A DNA stretch of 64,000 nt from Maniola hyperantus (Eukaryota > Arthropoda > Insecta > Lepidoptera > Nymphalidae): assembly GCF_902806685.2 (NCBI RefSeq), contig NC_048537.1, forward strand, positions 13,228,720 through 13,292,719, given 5' to 3'. Shown in pieces: positions 21,045 to 33,159 of the stretch. The translations under genes and the position numbers were made by a program. The notes below the pieces were generated by a model that made no database searches, was not told where the DNA came from, and was given only the letters and a program-made list of their open reading frames with translations. Every line of letters begins with the position of its first letter. Position 1 is the first letter of the stretch.

Positions 21045-24000
21045 CTATACTTCTGAATCTGAACTATGTTGCTCTAGGACTATTTCCCAAGGTTCATACA
21101 CTGTGTTAACATTTCTTGACATTTGGGGTGTAAGAGGTAGAAGACAGGAATTTGAATACATCAGTGGATTAACCAAAATTTCATATTCGCGTTTCGGAAT
21201 ATCTGTCATATGATAAGGTACAACACAGGCAGATTGCGATGTTTGAACTTTTCCAGGTATTACATTATCTTCGATAAGTGCACGCCCAATGTAAAGGGTG
21301 CCTTGATCATCGTATCCACCCTCAACTGCACCTAGTGGTATGGCTTTATTGCATGTTGGTACCCAAATACAATTGTACCCACATAGGACCTGCAAACATT
21401 TGACCTTACAAGAAATTTGCTAACAAGCTATGATTATGTTAAGGTGAATATATTATATCTATTGTCTGTAATAGATTACAGAATGTCATTGCACCAGTCT
21501 AGACACAGCTTTGGATACAGACTAAAGCTCTATTCACATTATATGTAGCAGACGCATATAAAAATATTATTTCATGCATTGTCTATCTATAAATATATAA
21601 TGAAATGTTTTGTTTTTGTTTTTTTTTTAAAGAATATTAGCCATGTTAAATGAGTAATATTCCCCTTTCCTCTCCAACTAAGCGTCAGGCTTATGCTAGG
21701 AGTAGGTACGACAATAGTGCAACGGGCGGGGTCTGAACCGTCGACCTTTCGGTTTTCAGTACACTCCTTTACCGGTTGAGCTATTGAGGCTCTTTTGTGT
21801 CATCATTCCTCATATGCATGGCTATGGTTTGGAATACTCTTCCGCGATCTATGTTTCTTGCTTAAATGCGTCCCATCTTAGGTCACATATCACTTTGTGT
21901 GTGTTTTTGCCTATATGCATAAGAATCACATTGTAACTGTCATAGTTCTCACCTCAAATTTCTTCTTCTCAGGCATGTTATACCATGCAATATAGCCTAA
22001 TCTGTGAGATGGTATATATTTGCCAGGGACCAACGCCCCTTCATGTTTAGCTCTTATTATATACAGTATCTCATTTTCATATCCTCCAATCAAAGCTCCA
22101 TCAGGAAGTTTACCATTTTGTTCTGCTTCTTCCCACTTCAATTCACCTCCTGCCACATTCTTCAAAACAGGTTTTTCTAATTTCGGCGGCACTGTAACAT
22201 ACACAAATTAAACACTTACTGCCGTACTCAGAGACGTTTACTCGTTACTTAAGTTTAGTTAAAACGAGACAGAGCTATATCTCTCACATAAATCTGTCTC
22301 GTTTTAACTCAATCGTAAGTAACGATTAGAGACTCTGAGTGCGGCTGTAAGTGCTTCTCTATGATAAAAAACCGGCCAAGTGAGAGTCAGACACGCGTAC
22401 CGAGTGTTCCGTACTCCGGTATTTTTTTCGACATTTTGCACGATAAATCAAAAACTATTATGCATAAAAAAAAAACTGTTTTAGACTATACAGGTAAAGC
22501 CCTTTCATTTTATACCCCACTTGGTATAGTTATCTTACTTTGAAAATATGGATTATTTGTTCATGAACACATTTTAATTTTTTTTTTGTTATGTACCTAA
22601 CCATAAATTTCGGATTTTTTCCTTTACTTGTGCCATAAGACCTACCTACCTACCAAATTTCATGATTCTAGTTCAATGGGAAGTTCCCTATAGGTTTACT
22701 TGACAGACAGACAACAAAGTGATACTTTTAAGGGTTCCTTCTTTCCGTTTGAGGTACGGAACCCTAATAAAATGAGAAACTGATCAATTGACAAGTGACA
22801 TAAATGTGCAGCTCAATCTCAAACTACTGGATCTAGAAAATTGAGGTTTTGCATGTAGGTTCTTGTTATGATGGATATGAAAGGATTTTCGGAAATTGCA
22901 TTGCTGAGGGAGTAAAATAGAAAATGAATATTAATAGTAGAATAGTATAGATGCTGACTACAAAGCACAGCCTAAACCGCTGGTCGAAAGCTGGGGAAAA
23001 AGCAAATTCTATCACAGTTTTGCTTTGTTTAGGTGATTTCTGTATCCTATGTATTTCTAAAGTACCTATGTATGATTATTGGAACATGATACCTCATACT
23101 CGTGTAGTCGTGATACGTGTAACCTCATTACATCTACACTTAAGAAAAAAAAAATTGCGTTCCTTTTTTGTAAGACTATGTCACTCACACGATTTGCTGT
23201 TATCGTTGTAAAAACGTAATGTCTTCCATTGAATAATAAATTATATTTACTTATTATTGATTTGTTGGGTAATCCACCTCCTAATTATCAATAATGATTG
23301 ACTTACAATATATTTTCCATTGTATATTTCCTCTGTCACCAAAGATAGTAAATGTAACATATTGTATATCTTGCACAAGCATTCGCTTAGATATGAGTGG
23401 AATTCCATCACTGGTGCGACCAAATTGTAGCCGAGCTTTATGCCAGGAAATCCAGAACTTGTTGTATTCATTTCCAGTCAAAATATTGGGTACTTGTCTA
23501 ATATTGCCCACACGAGTGCCATCCTTCTCTATCCAACACTTATCTGGTGTTATCACAATCTGCAATAGAGAATTTTACCATGTGAGATTGCAGTCAAGAG
23601 CACATAGTATATGTATTAAAAAAACTAAAAATAATTGCATAATATTGTTTCTTTATTTGAAATTACCAAATTGCACAATTGAATTGGAGTTGAATTGCTT
23701 GGTTCCTAAAAATCCCACAGGAACTCTGTTTTCCTGGAAAAAGAGATCTATCTTTGAATAATCCTACCTACAAGTACCTACCTGCAGGTCTTATAAAAAT
23801 CAGCTCTGTATTTTCAAAGGCTTATAACATGTATAAAAACATGTACCTACTTAATATGTATGGAAACATATTTATTTTAACATTTATATAAGGCCCCCCT
23901 CCCCCCTTAACACACAACAGACGGAAACGTTTAGTGCGGAAACCAGCCCAGAGCAAAGAAAGAAATAAAGCCTCCCTTCTATTTTTGTTGTATCCTATTT

Positions 24001-24435
24001 TTCTTTTACGACCTCTCCCAGTGCCAAGTATCAGGTAGAGATCTCTTATATAGGGATAGGTAAATGCTTCCCTGTCCACTTCATATCTTTTTTCTAAGTA
24101 GGTAGGTATCTATTATTAATTTTTGTTACAAATAATAAAAAAAGAATGAGTAGTTTCAAGTTACCCAGTAGTCACAAGTTTTTCCTGGTTTCACAGCTAG
24201 CCCTACCGCTGCGCGTCTTTGACTACTCATCCGAAACACAGACTGTCTTTCTCCTTTAACGCTGAATGCTAGTGCACTACTGGTTATTCTGTAAAACCTA
24301 AGTTGGTGATGAGGCAGAGTTGTGAATTCTGAAAAAAATGTAATTAAATAGGCACCTACCACCATAAGAGGTTTTGGTTTTAATAAATAGCTAACTAAAA
24401 CACAATCACAAATATTCACCAATTGGATCACCCAT
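21045..24435 (-). CDS. FA-DM9-DM9 protein, paralogue 2
   Basis: Five exons: 24435-24420, 24328-24165, 23559-23307, 22191-21954 (last base 21953), 21389-21045, giving 338 aa. The 16-nt first coding exon reads MGDPI. Residues 6-144 are the FA domain (FSVKGERQ, CDYW; then FWISWHKARLQFG, GIPLISKRM, QYVTF). Residues 145-224 are the first DM9 repeat (DGALIGGYENEILYIIRAKH, LVPGKYIPSH, KKFE) and 225-338 the second (LCGYNCIWVP, GAVEGGY, LYIGRAL, VIPGKV, YEILV). The C-terminal tail is acidic (LEQHSSDSEV). Length, exon borders and phases match the next paralogue exactly, so the two are recent duplicates. No signal peptide is seen. Intron 4 has a SINE and intron 3 a 400-bp interspersed repeat. Confidence 0.87.
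21605..21795 (-). mobile_element. tRNA-derived SINE in intron 4
   Basis: On the minus strand a tRNA-like head is visible: 'TAGCTCAACCGGTAAAGGAG' (A box region) and 'GGTTCAGACCC' (B box). The body reads 'GTTGCACTATTGTCGTACC', and an A-rich tail ends it. Close copies: 35015-35195 and 58805-58935. Confidence 0.75.
22370..22770 (+). repeat. 'GGTTCCGTA' interspersed repeat in intron 3
   Basis: A near-full copy from 'cggccaagtgagagtcagac' to 'gaggtacggaaccctaa', including 'gacattttgcacgataaatc' and 'tgacagacagacaacaaagt'. Confidence 0.65.
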
Positions 24436-25123
24436 TGTCAATTTGTTAAGGCCACGTTAAGGCTTAATATCCTTAATCCTTTATGAAAATCATGCTATGT
24501 CGTCTTCGAAGAAATCTCTTCGGAAAATATTATTAAATTCTTATTTTGGTCTATGATTATTGGTGCCGGACGCCGGTGCCGCTTATAAGTCTGTGTCTTA
24601 CGTTCAACCATAGATTATAGATTATCTACTATATTACTAGAGATAGATGTGCGACTTAAGATTTCTTTTTGAAAGTTACGCGTGTGCTCACATCTAGAGG
24701 GCACTAATAGCGCGCTAGGCGTGCGAGAGCGCGAAAATTTAAATGCTATTTATAAAAGTACTTTACTAGCATATTTTATATTTTTGAACATGTTTTAAAA
24801 AAATATCAATAATTCCATTACCGTTTGTTTAAAACATGTTTAAAAATATATATTACAAGACTGACTCTTTAAGATACTAAATTATAAAACACTATACCTA
24901 GAAATAAAAAGGTTTTAAGGTTTTGTAAAGTATTTTATTTTCATAAATTCGTAACTAGGTACATAAAATACATACCCAAATTCAAGACCCGCGAGATTGT
25001 GAAAAAGGTAACGCTCAAATCCAAAATTTTTGTTTATTTACTTTTCATAACTTTCATATTACTACCTACCACAACTGGTGTATTTCAACGATCTTCAAAC
25101 TGGTGATTGCAAATTTGACAATG

Positions 25124-26000
25124 GGCTAGTTGACACTTTTTTTAAGTAGGTCTTAAATGGTTAATATTTGTCCAATTAGATCAAAAAAATTAACACTATA
25201 TTTTTTTGCACCCTAAAAACCGTAAAACTTTAATTTAAAAATATATTTTTCTTAGACAGGTGAAACACTGTCGGCCATGTTTGGCCGATAGATTATCTGT
25301 GCTCTGACGTCATGCATTTGTAAACAACTCCCAAAGTTTAACAAACATGACTTCTATACTAGTTTACATGAAAAATATAGTAATTATCGTTATTGTATCA
25401 TCCGAGAATGTAAAAACGCATCGATAAAGACTACAGGAAAGTTGTGGATTAGAGTGCCCAGTGAAATAAATATACGTAACACGTGAAGACTTGCTTAATG
25501 GGATCCTATATCACTAACGACTTCAACCCAAATTTATTTTTGCAAAGATCACTTTGTTGTAAGTCTTAGGTACTTAATAACTTATTCAATTTATAAAGAG
25601 AAAACGATATTTTTTTACGTTTACTATGAGTTTTTAAAAACATATAAAAACTAGCTTATGCTCGTGACTTCGCCCGCGTGGACTTCATAAATTTCAAACC
25701 CCCATTTAACCCACTCAGGGGTGGAATTTCAAAAAATCCTTTCCTAGTGGATACCTTCTCTTTACCTACAAAGAACACACCCACCAAATTTCATGTATCT
25801 AGGACCAGCTGTTTAGACGTTTAGGCTGTGCGTTGATATATAAGTTAGTCAGGACTTTAAATTTTATATATATGGATACTACGTTAGTCCCCGCGTGACA
25901 TAGGGATGACATTTCTTTGTTTACATATTTAATGACGTCACATTATGGCTGACAGCGTTTTCTGCGTTTCAAATAAAAATAAAAACTGTATTTTTTTAAA
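25124..26000 (+). mobile_element. Decayed DNA transposon with THAP remnant
   Basis: The left arm (25124-25328) matches one full arm of the foldback element at 46341-46735, including 'ctgtcggccatgtttggccg' and 'ctgacgtcatgcatttgtaa'. A diverged inverted right arm follows at about 25910-25990 ('tttgtttacat', 'atgacgtcac', 'ggctgacagcgtttt'). Between them are the THAP relic and an inserted interspersed repeat. Confidence 0.6.
25391..25560 (+). pseudogene. THAP zinc-finger relic (P-like transposase N-terminus)
   Basis: The plus-strand frame reads YCIIRECKN, LWIRVP, then IYFCKDHF. This gives the C2CH pattern C-x4-C-x43-C-x2-H, within the spacing of THAP domains, which bind DNA in P-element transposases and THAP proteins. 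Two stop codons lie between the second and third ligands, and no downstream catalytic part was found. It is broken and probably belongs to the surrounding transposon. Confidence 0.65.
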
Positions 26001-26409
26001 TTGGATTTATATATCCATCCTGCGTTTTTAATAATTGTTATTGATATATTTCGTTGTCTTAAGCAAAATACTATAATAAATAATCATTTATTGGACGAAA
26101 TTAGATATGAGTCAAGTAGCCTATTCGTAACTAGGTATATATTTCATCATCAGTCTTGCTTTCTAAATGTTGTCCTACTATCTCTTTTCATTGTTTAAAT
26201 GGTTTCATAGAGAGGAGTAGCCAGGTTTTGGAAAGCCATGCAAACATCTGAAAAAATAGTAACATAAAATATGCATTAGTCTATACTTACTTATTGTACT
26301 TAATTAGTTGATAGTTGATACCTATAATATAAAAATAACTTGGTCAATAAAGTTCAAAACAAATGTTGTAAGTACACTTAATTACAAAACAAAAAATTTA
26401 CAGAATTAG

Positions 26410-26770
26410 TAGTTAATAATCCACAGCAATATGATAAATGCAAAAGTGTGTCAACCTGTCTGTATGCTAGCTTTTTACAGTAATTTTGTGTAACCGTTTA
26501 TGATGAAAGTTAGTACAGAGATAGCTTGCATCCAGGTAAGGACATAGGCTTCTTTTGTCACGGAAAAATCAAACAGTTCCCATGGGATTCTCAAAAACCC
26601 TAAATCCACGTAGACAAAGTGGTGGTCATCATCTGTTTGGTACAGACATAGCTTGCATTGACGGTTGTAACTTGTAGGCCACTTTTATCCCGGAAAATTG
26701 GACTTCTCACGGGATTTCTAAAATAGTTTTTTCGAGCGGACGAAATCGCAGGAATTATATACCTAGTATC
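26410..26770. repeat. Degenerate 'CGTCCGCGTGG' repeats
   Basis: Contains 'gtgtgtcaacctgtctgtatgc', 'acagagatagcttgc' and 'taaatccacgtagacaaag', an inverted copy of the family, followed by a second partial copy ending near 26750. Confidence 0.45.
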
Positions 26771-28479
26771 ATGATAAAATACCTAATGTCCTAATGGTGC
26801 CTTAATGGTGCACAGAGTTTGACTCATTGAAGTAATTTTGAGTTAGATCACGAGTGAGCTGATTTTATACTTACCAAATTAGTCACATCCAGACACACAT
26901 CGAGATCTCCGTGGCATTTTTCTGCACAAATATATTCACAGAAAAATCATTTCACAAAACAAAAACAAGTCCGTAATCCGTAGCCGTGGTCAGTCGTTCA
27001 GGCATGAATCGAGTCCGTAAATCAATCCTTGGAATATAGTTATCGAGGTATTGAAAGGAAATACAGACTACAGAGTCCTGTTATTAAAGCAGGGTCAGAT
27101 AAATTTAACAGAAATACATATAAATATTTACTACAGCACACGAAAACATGAAAAGTTGGTTATAATTTATTAATGTCATTAAAATTACAGCAATGTGCCC
27201 GCCATCTGTTGACGTCTTTTGTAAACTGTTATCTATTTGTTTAGCCGTGCTCGCGCTTAGATGGCACCACAAGCGAATTTCAAGTTGCGATTGGCACAAA
27301 AAGTTATGGCGCGTGAGGAGTAAAATTTAATGCGTTATACTATACCTACTGTATCCAGGCCAGGCTACGGCACATAGATAACACACTATATACCAGAGAC
27401 TACGGCAAGAACACACGAGTAGGTATAATATCTACTCGTGTGGCAAGAAGTTACTATCACCGACCAGGGTTAGTATAGAGGGCTCGTTCTGTGAGGTAGG
27501 TACCTTGTGTAGAGAAGAAAATTTTTGAGTCACCAACCAATCACAAACTAAACTATGTTTTCGAATTAAATTTCGAATGTTTTTTTGAAAAAAAAGTTTT
27601 GAATTTTATTTCGAATGATTTTTGATATCATAAATAACTATTATGTTTGCAATTGGTTGGTGACTCTTGGTGGAATTACGTAACAGAGAGACCAACCCTA
27701 TAGGTACCAACTTTCCGTGGTATAAAACGGTACCTATGTCGGTCAATTATTTGATAGTTTTAGAAAATATATAAGTGTTTTATTTTATTTTTTTGAAAGT
27801 AATCAACAGCGAATACATAATTATTATTTAAATCTAAATCTAGTTTTAACAGAAGGAAATCCTACATCAAATATTATATCGATAAGTTCTCAGATTTTGA
27901 CCTACCTACCTTTAGACCTATAGTTTCGAACTTCGGTCGATATGATATTCAGAAAAAGCGATAACCAATTACTTCCCTTTAGGCAGGAAGGTTAAAATTA
28001 AATAATTAATTTCTCACTTTGATGGATTTCAAAATTATGTTCTGTGATTTATTAGTTTTGATCTAGGTAGATATATTTTAATTCCATTGCGTTAAATATG
28101 ATAAAATTAACGACAGCATAAAACTTTTCCATAGGGCGATCATACACAATGGCCAATGGCCAATGGGGCTATATTATAAACCATTAAATTATAAATTAAA
28201 AAAAATATAATTTAATATTACAAAAATATAAACAAGGAACTAACGAGAGATAAAAAGTTTTTAATAAATTTGACCAGACAAAAAGTTGTGGTAATATTTT
28301 AATATCAAAGTTACAAATTACAATAAACATTTATTAATCTCACACAATGCTATGCGAAATAATAATTATAATATCTACTTACAGTAAAATTCATAAACAT
28401 AAATAAGATAGGTACCAGCTAACAGATATTTACAAATTATAATTTATATAATTAGAATTAGGTACTATACTTACTAATA

Positions 28480-28680
28480 TTATAAATACGAAAGTGTGTC
28501 TGTCTGTCTGCTAGCCTTTCACGGCCCATCCGTTCAACCGATTTTGACGAAATTTGGTACAGAGATAGCTTGCATCCCGGGGAAGGGCATAGGCTTTTTA
28601 TCCCGGAAAATCAGAGTTCCCATGAGATTTTTAAAAATCTAAATCCACGCGGACGAAGTCGCGGGCATCATCTAGTTTAT
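28480..28680 (-). repeat. Full 'GACTTCGTCCGCGTGG' repeat
   Basis: From 'ctaatattataaatacgaaa' with 'gtgtgtctgtctgtctgcta' to 'cgcggacgaagtcgcgggca' and 'tcatctagtttataat'. Best-preserved copy of the family in the window; others are at 14400-14570, 14590-14805, 40270-40465 and 49060-49245. Confidence 0.7.
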
Positions 28681-29106
28681 AATAATTATAAACTTTTTTA
28701 TTACCTATGTATAATAAAAAACAGCAAACAGAAGTGCAATAAGTATAAAATATAACACTTTCCAATGCCTTACTCTTAATGACAGGCATTACACTTAAGA
28801 CTTGTACACGACACAGGCTAAAGCGATAGACGTCATACAGTCGGTCGACGAACACAGAGCAAACCTTGCAGGGAGAGACGACGCAGGGTCGGCATTACTA
28901 ATTATACATTACTCAGCTCAATTCAGCTTTTGTCCATAGAAAACACTAGTTTTGTATGGAGCTGCGTACGCATCCGTTCAGCTTTGTCTTTGTCTGTCTT
29001 TATTATGTGAGTGCTAACCCCAGCATTCAGCGCTATTACGCCGCTTACAGCACTATAATGCAAGTTGCAATTTCAACGGCGAGGATAGTCCACGTACAGC
29101 GCTGTA

Positions 29107-29180
29107 CACGGCGGAACAGCACTGTATGCGGCGGAACAGCACTGTATGCGGCGGAACAGCACTGTATGCGGCGGAACAGC
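29107..29180 (+). repeat. 20-bp tandem repeat, about 4 units
   Basis: The unit GCGGCGGAACAGCACTGTAT is repeated nearly perfectly inside a GC-rich block (28930-29280) that also contains inverted pieces such as 'cagcgctgtac' and 'gctgtacgcgg'. Confidence 0.85.
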
Positions 29181-29455
29181 GCTGAACACTGGTTTTAGCG
29201 TGCTAGCAGTCGTACGACGCTGTACGCGGCTGATAGAACCGGAACTGTATAGGTGCCGCGGCGAAAGTCGGAACTTTGCCGTCAAGTGTCCCCTTCATTC
29301 TTGTTTGAATATTCTAAGCCTTTGTTCTCCAACAGCGCCCCCCTGTCAATGTCATTCAGTGCCAAGAGAGCCTTGTCGCACTGTAACCAAAATCATTCAG
29401 CGAAACGCGAATAAATGTAAATACTCCCTTAGAAAAAGATTTTCAGATTTTTTGC

Positions 29456-32400
29456 TTATTCTGATTCTGAGCTAGGTGCATAGTCCTCACTGTCCCAGAT
29501 AACGTTCACATATGCGTTCTCTTCGTCCACTTCAAGTCTGTTTTCAGATATTTCGTCCATATGAGATACGAAATATCGATTTGGACTCTGCATGGAAATT
29601 TGGGGATTAACCAGAATCTCATATTCCTTTTTACCAATTTCTCTGTCATTGTAAGGGATGTAACAAACTGCGTGTGATGGTTGAACTTTTCCTGGTATGA
29701 GGTAGCCGTCCTCGACAGCACGACCAATGTACAGTGTCTCATGACTATCTTCCGAGTAGCCTCCCTCCACCGCACCCACTGGAATCCGGTTGCTGCATGT
29801 TGATACCCAAATGCAGTTGAAGCCACATAGGACCTGGAAACATTCAAAATAATATGTAATATCTGTCCCGACTCCCGGCTTTACTCACGTGTTTAGTCGA
29901 CGTTAGCGTTTCAAACCCATCCGGGGTCCTTTTTCAAGGGAGTCAGTTCGCGCACTCGTCGCGGATGTGACGCGGAAATCACTCACGATAGTTTAAACGT
30001 AAAATTCAGAATAATCTGTAGAATACCAATCCAATACCAATATTATAAATGTACTGTCTATCTATCTTTTCATAGTTAAATTGATTTTCACAAGATTTGG
30101 TACAGAGATAGCTTGCGTCCCAGACATGGACACAGGTTACTTTTATCCATTTACTTTTAGACGACTTACCTGGCGCGTTGGTAAGCACTGCTGTCTTACT
30201 AGTGGGAGGTCCCGGGCTCGATTCCCAGCAGGGGTTCGGAATTTTATAATTTCTGGTCTGGTCTGATGGGAGGCTTCGGCCGTGGCTAGTTACTACCCTA
30301 CCGGCACAAACGTGCCGCCAAGCGATTTAGCGTTCCGGTACGATGCCGTGTAGAAAACAAAGGGATGTGGGTTTATTAAAAACTGCCACACCCCTTCCAG
30401 GTTAGCTCGTTTCCATCTTAGACCGCATCATCACTTACCACCAGATGAGAGAGCAGTTATGGGCTAACTTGTCTGAATAAAATAAAATAAATCCAAAACA
30501 ATCGAAATTCCCATGGTTTTTTTTAGAAATATAAATCCATATGGATAAAGTCACAGGACAGACCATCTAGCTATTTTCATTATTTATAATGGCAGTTTTT
30601 TTTAATAATCTATAAGTTACCTCAAATTTATTTTTTTCATGCATTTCACCACCCCATGGGATAAAGCCCAACCCTTGGGATGGTACAAATTTGCCAGGTG
30701 TTAGTGACCCCCGATGCGGAGCCTTTATTATATACAGTGTCTCTTGTTCATATCCTCCTATCAGAGCTCCGTCAGGAAGTTGATCCTCTGCAGCCACCCA
30801 CTGCAGGTCACCTCCATTCACCTTCTTCAGAAGTGGTTTTTGCAATTTTGGTGGTACTGAAACATCCAAGAAATCAATATCAATAACCTCAATCTGCACG
30901 CACAACAGACGGAAACGTTTAAGTGCGGAAACCAGCCCAGAGCGAAGAAGAAGAACCTCAATCTGATTAGGGTTATGATTAGCTTAACCCAGGATCGGCG
31001 CATGGGGTCTTAAAAACTCCAGGGTCAGAAAAAATTGCTATATATTTTAATAAGCTACTATAAGAAATAGATTTGTAAGTTAAGAAGAAGTTAACTGTGA
31101 TATCTGTTTAACACTAATATCTGTTTTTTATTGTAGCTTACTCAAACTTACTTAACTATAGTCCGTCTGCGCCAATTAAATAGCCGTTCTTGAAGTTAAT
31201 CGCAAGACGCGTCGCATTAGTGTGAGTGCTACATCCGTATACAGTACACGAGCGCCTGGAACAATACCTGCGCTAGCTCGTAGTCGCATCGTAGGTCAGA
31301 CGCGACTATTTAACTGCTGGGAACCATACTAACTAATGCACACATATAGTACGCGACAGGTCAAAATGGCAATGAGTATGGGTATGAGAAGGGTATTAAC
31401 CCTGTCCAGGATAGGACGGGTGACGTGTGGGTGTGTGGAGCATCCCCACCCTGATTGCCATCTCGACCTATCGCATACTATACCTACATCAGTATCAGTT
31501 TATGTGCTGTGATTGATTAAAGGTGACCCATGCAACTAAATTAATTGACTTACAGTATAGCTTCCACTGCAGAGTGCCTCTGTCAGCATAGACAGAGAAT
31601 GTGACATATTGTATATCTCGAATGGGTATTTTCCTTGATATGAGTGGAACACCAGTACTGGTACGACCGAATTGCAATCGAGTACCATGCCATGAAATCC
31701 AGAATTTTGTATACACATCACGGGATAAAATGTTAGACACATCTTTGACATTGGTAGTGCGCGCTCCGTCTTTCTCAATCCAACACTGATTATGGCAAAA
31801 CACAATCTGAGAAAATAGAAAACTGTATAAAATAAAGTATACTTTATAAACAGAAATATAATATAATATACATACATTATTGTATACAAAATTAAGTATA
31901 CACAGTGGAAACTGGATTAACCGGACTAATTGTTGTCGTTAGGGATCCGGATAATGGAATGTATGAAGAAAATCGGGTTTTGTGCATACTATGTAGTTCA
32001 CTATAGTAGTATTTTCAATTTTCAAAGTAAGATAACTATACCAAGTGGGATATCATATGAAAGAGCTGTGCCTGTACATTCTAAAACAGATTTTTATTTA
32101 TTTTTATGCATAATAGTTTTTGATTTATTGTACAAAATGGCGGAAAAAATACCCTAGTATGGAACCCTCAGTGTGCGAGTCTGACTCGCACTTGGCCTAA
32201 CAATTTTCGGTTGGTAGTCCGGATAATCGCGAATCCGTATAACTGAGGGCCGGATAATCAAGTTTCTACTGTACCAGATAAATATATTATAGGGTAAGTT
32301 TAGACAGCAATCAAGATTCTTAAATATCCAAGATGAGGTATTCTATTATTTATTATTATTATTATTTATTTATTATTTAATTAGAACGGCCATAAAGCCA

Positions 32401-33159
32401 ATTACACTAATTAAAATACGAGTACAAACTAACATAAACATACTTACAAAAATTAACAACTTAAAATTATAAATTTTAAAAAGCAAAATTATAAATTTTC
32501 ACAAAAGTGCAAGATCTGACCCATGAGGTCAGCCCATTTGTCAGCAAATATGTCACAGCGAGTATTGTGTATATGTTTAGTTCAGTTTATTATTTCATCA
32601 CTTCAGTGACTCATTGAAAAGATTTCACAATTTAAGTACTTCCTCTTAAATTGAAATAGCTGGTAGATTTTTCATAACATGACATTCTTTATTTATGGTT
32701 CATTTTGCTGTATGTTGTGTGCTTGAAGTACATCAGCTATTATTTATTAATCGGAGGTTAAGAGCATATTTTTTATTGTTGTTATTCATTGTGTATCTTG
32801 TGTGTCTATGGCAGGATATACAGCAAGATTGACCATGCATAGAGAACTTCACTCTATTAAATATTGCACAAGATTATCATGAACTTATTATTCACTTACC
32901 CAGTAATCACATTTTTCGCCAGGTCTCCTAGCCAGTCCCACAGCCGCGTGTCTCTCGCCTTTAACGGAGAATCCTATAGCACTGCTAGTTATTTTGTAAA
33001 AAATATGCTGATGCTGAGGCCAAGTTGTGAATTCTGAAACATTAGGCATAATTTTTGCATAACTAAAACATGAATTATTACTGCCGAACAATCAGTGCAT
33101 AGTTATATTAGTTATCGTAGTTTTCCTTACTTATCCTACTTACCAATGAGATCACCCAT
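29456..33159 (-). CDS. FA-DM9-DM9 protein, paralogue 3
   Basis: Five exons: 33159-33144, 33033-32900, 31806-31554, 30856-30621, 29833-29456, giving 338 aa. The 16-nt first exon reads MGDLI. Residues 6-134 are the FA domain (FSVKGERHAAVGLA, CDYW, FWISWHGTRLQFGRTS, QYVTF). Residues 135-213 are the first DM9 repeat (DGALIGGYEQETLYIIKAPH, LTPGKFVPSQ, FIPWGGE) and 214-338 the second (LCGFNCIWVS, GAVEGGY, LYIGRAV, LIPGKVQPSH, YEILV). The tail is acidic (WDSEDYAPSSESE). Exon 2 is 30 nt shorter than in paralogue 2 because it lacks the segment after 'VKGER', while exon 5 is 33 nt longer. Introns hold a SINE (30165-30490), a MITE (31346-31482) and repeat fragments. Confidence 0.87.
30165..30490 (+). 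mobile_element. Bm1-like tRNA-derived SINE in intron 4
   Basis: Head with A box 'TGGCGCGTTGGTAAGCACTG' and B box 'GGGCTCGATTCCC'. The body has 'GCCGCCAAGCGATTTAGCG', 'TTCCGGTACGATGCCGTGTA' and 'GATGAGAGAGCAG', with an AATAAAATAAA tail. The body order resembles the Bm1 SINE family of silkworm. A related inverted fragment is at 52820-52990 and a diverged one at 58545-58770. Just upstream, 30040-30145 is a piece of the 'CGTCCGCGTGG' family. Confidence 0.75.
31346..31482. mobile_element. MITE, family M1 (copy 2)
   Basis: Ends 'tagtacgcgacaggtcaaaa' and 'ctcgacctatcgcatacta' are inverted repeats. It lies in intron 3 of paralogue 3, about 70 bp from the exon at 31554. Confidence 0.7.
31990..32195 (-). 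repeat. Inverted 'GGTTCCGTA' repeat fragment in intron 2
   Basis: 'tatgaaagagctgtgcctgt' through 'ggaaccctcagtgtgcgagt' and 'ctgactcgcacttggcc' read as the 5' half of the family in reverse. An AT-rich block at 32340-32560 ('tagaacggccataaagccaa') may be another LINE-derived tail. Confidence 0.55.

Larger units (their letters stand above)
24436..29455. other. Intergenic region between paralogues 2 and 3
   Basis: No intact gene is seen. It holds a decayed foldback/THAP element (25124-26000), repeats of the 'CGTCCGCGTGG' type (25645-25855, 26410-26770, 28480-28680), and a GC-rich block with a 20-bp tandem repeat (28930-29280). The rest is AT-rich unique sequence. The promoter of paralogue 2 should lie just right of 24435. 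Confidence 0.5.
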
